Of a stretch of DNA of 5,505 nucleotides, positions 5,501 to 5,505 are shown in pieces; the stretch's first letter is position 1; the number at the start of each line of letters is the position of its first letter. The position numbers and the translations under genes were made by a program. The DNA comes from an uncultured Sphingobium sp. Its GTDB lineage: Bacteria; Pseudomonadota; Alphaproteobacteria; Sphingomonadales; Sphingomonadaceae. The notes below the pieces were generated by a model that worked only from the letters and a program-made list of their open reading frames with translations, was not told the DNA's origin and did no database searches. The stretch covers positions 1-5,505 of the forward strand of contig CAJYHD010000786.1 in assembly GCA_913773715.1 (NCBI GenBank), written 5' to 3'.

Positions 5501-5505
5501 CGCCA

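Noticed and set aside
1..5505. CRISPR array, insertion sequence, tRNA or rRNA
   Set aside because: I saw no spaced direct repeats, transposase frame, terminal inverted repeats or cloverleaf with a conserved TTCGA arm while reading both strands.

Overview
The window is GC-rich DNA, and every gene I can support lies on the minus strand. Codon use, protein style and gene set suggest an alphaproteobacterium, perhaps a sphingomonad. That placement is an impression and was not tested. The window reads as accessory stress-resistance DNA: a fluoride-defence operon behind a pair of secreted proteins of likely metal or redox role and a membrane exporter.

In transcription order (right to left): 5426-5505 is an upstream region with a small inverted repeat. 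4334-5425 encodes a YeiH/UPF0324 membrane protein. 3870-4238 encodes a secreted DUF305 protein, and it overlaps by 4 bp (GTGA) a secreted YncE-like beta-propeller protein at 2443-3873. A GC-rich hairpin at 2394-2423 closes that unit. A promoter (2285-2313) and a fluoride (crcB-motif) riboswitch (about 2213-2280) then lead into a CLC-F type fluoride/proton antiporter (826-2184). After it come a truncated DUF190 gene (538-798), the last 28 codons of a crcB fluoride-channel gene in another frame (546-632), and a universal stress protein gene with an odd C-terminus (86-541).

The main result is that the fluoride operon appears intact at its head and damaged further on. The riboswitch, ribosome binding site and antiporter look functional. 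The DUF190 gene stops matching its family half way and runs directly into the tail of crcB, as if one internal deletion removed the DUF190 C-terminus and nearly all of crcB. The operon would then rely on the antiporter alone for fluoride export. The 3' strand of the riboswitch is also complementary to the Shine-Dalgarno sequence and start codon of the antiporter gene, which gives a simple mechanism for translational control.

Bases 1-85 hold no supported gene, only a weak hint of a small gene tail. No tRNA, rRNA, CRISPR array or insertion sequence was seen.
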